Source of the DNA: Chlamydiota bacterium
GTDB lineage: Bacteria; Auribacterota; UBA3054; B51-G9
Direction: 5' to 3'
DNA: 6,278 bases
Assembly (NCBI GenBank): GCA_030596365.1
Contig: JAUVKG010000171.1
Span: 1-6,278, forward strand
The translations under genes were made by a program, and so were the position numbers. Shown here piece by piece: positions 5,825 to 6,278 of the stretch. The notes under the pieces were generated by a model. That model saw only the letters and a list, made by a program, of their open reading frames with translations, ran no database searches and was not told the origin of the DNA. Every line of letters starts with the position of its first letter. The stretch's first letter is position 1.

Positions 5825-6278
5825 AAAAGATTTATTGAATATTGAAATAATTAAAGCCGATATTACTAAACTCAACGTTGACGCAATCGTTAACGCGGCA
5901 AATGAAACTTTACTAGGCGGTGGCGGAGTCGATGGAGCAATTCATCGTGCCGCGGGGCCGAAATTGCTCGAAGAATGTAAAAAAATAGGCGGATGTGAAA
6001 CCGGGCAGGCTGAAATTACGAAAGGATACAATCTGCCTGCAAAATTTGTTGTTCATACCGTTGGCCCGGTATGGAACGATGGGAAAAGAAGCGAACCGGA
6101 ATTATTGGCTTCGTGTTACAGAACAAGTTTACAACTTGCAAAAGAGCATGGGATAAAGACGATAGCTTTTCCGGCAATAAGTTGTGGAGTGTATCATTTT
6201 CCGAAAGAAGAAGCGGCGAAAATCGCCTTGCGGGAAATAAAAAACTCCCTAAATTCCCCTCCTGTTTTAGGAGGGGTG
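5820..6278 (+). CDS. Macro-domain protein, ADP-ribosyl / O-acetyl-ADP-ribose hydrolase type (3' end outside window)
   Basis: The frame stays open for 153 codons to the window edge. It closely follows the MacroD/YmdB type, which removes ADP-ribose from proteins or hydrolyses O-acetyl-ADP-ribose in the cytoplasm. It has ADITKLNVDAIVNAAN (Asp14; Asn28, counted from GTG 5820), then LLGGGGVDGAIHRAAGP with the catalytic-loop Asp38, HTVGPVW, and the phosphate-binding loop AFPAISCGVYHFP (the usual ISTGVYGYP with Cys for Thr). No ATG start exists: an in-frame TAG lies at 5799-5801, and the choices are GTG 5811, GTG 5820 or TTG 5835. TTG 5835 would give MNIEIIKADIT, the most family-like beginning; GTG 5820 is reported. 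There is no Shine-Dalgarno. The last 12 codons (NSLNSPPVLGGV) do not resemble the family and come from a palindromic repeat, so the C-terminal strand and helix may be displaced or lost. Confidence 0.9.
   Translation, partial: MSKDLLNIEIIKADITKLNVDAIVNAANETLLGGGGVDGAIHRAAGPKLLEECKKIGGCETGQAEITKGYNLPAKFVVHTVGPVWNDGKRSEPELLASCYRTSLQLAKEHGIKTIAFPAISCGVYHFPKEEAAKIALREIKNSLNSPPVLGGV
6254..6278. repeat. GC-rich palindromic repeat at the window edge (partial)
   Basis: CCCCTCCT (6256-6263) and AGGAGGGG (6269-6276) form a perfect 8-bp stem around the 5-base loop GTTTT. The sequence CCCCTCC...GGAGGGGTG is the beginning of a dispersed repeat type familiar from several environmental bacterial lineages, where it often continues into a second GC-rich palindrome. 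Here it interrupts the macro-domain frame in frame (SPPVLGGV) and is cut by the window end. No T-run is visible after it, so it is not a clear terminator. Confidence 0.65.

Overview
The window comes from a bacterium with a V/A-type (rotary) ATPase operon. The evidence is a DUF2764 gene, which in Chlamydiae, Bacteroidota, Lentisphaerota and related lineages sits between the ATPase subunit E and A genes, followed further on by a clear subunit A gene. Most starts lack a Shine-Dalgarno sequence (atpA is the exception), base composition is AT-leaning, and spacers are full of short repeats. This fits the Bacteroidota/PVC-like part of the tree, but the phylum cannot be fixed from the sequence. All genes read on the + strand.

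Layout. Bases 1-42 are probably the last codons of an upstream gene, by operon logic subunit E. Bases 37-228 form a repetitive spacer: eight exact AGTTAAT heptamers, a second diverged heptamer family in nearly the same 7-base register, two back-to-back hairpins, then two more heptamers ending 4 bases before the DUF2764 start (229-753). A large secreted subtilisin-like protease gene (793-3528; signal peptide, S8 catalytic domain, KP-43-type beta domain, two tandem Fn3-like repeats, Lys-rich tail) is wedged between DUF2764 and atpA. Its stop lies 2 bases before the atpA start (3531-5249), and its last codons carry the atpA ribosome binding site. The ATPase subunit B gene, which normally comes next, is not in the window.

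After atpA comes a small GxxExxY-family (PDDEXK-like) gene (5346-5717). It is flanked by an exact 33-bp direct repeat and, outside that, by the two arms of an imperfect 27-bp inverted repeat. Removing one direct-repeat copy plus the gene leaves a tidy 90-bp palindromic element, so the gene looks like a 486-bp insertion inside a MITE-like repeat. The right arm runs into the start of a macro-domain (ADP-ribosyl hydrolase type) gene (from about 5820). That reading frame continues to the window edge, where its last codons are a second kind of GC-rich palindromic repeat.

How it fits together: the ATPase genes would act at the membrane in ion translocation, and the protease would be exported. The protease appears to be co-transcribed with the ATPase genes, which is unusual. 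The GxxExxY and macro genes look like accessory cargo that separates atpA from its usual downstream partner. No single new system can be demonstrated here. The most notable points are the protease embedded in the ATPase operon and the nested repeat/GxxExxY insertion.
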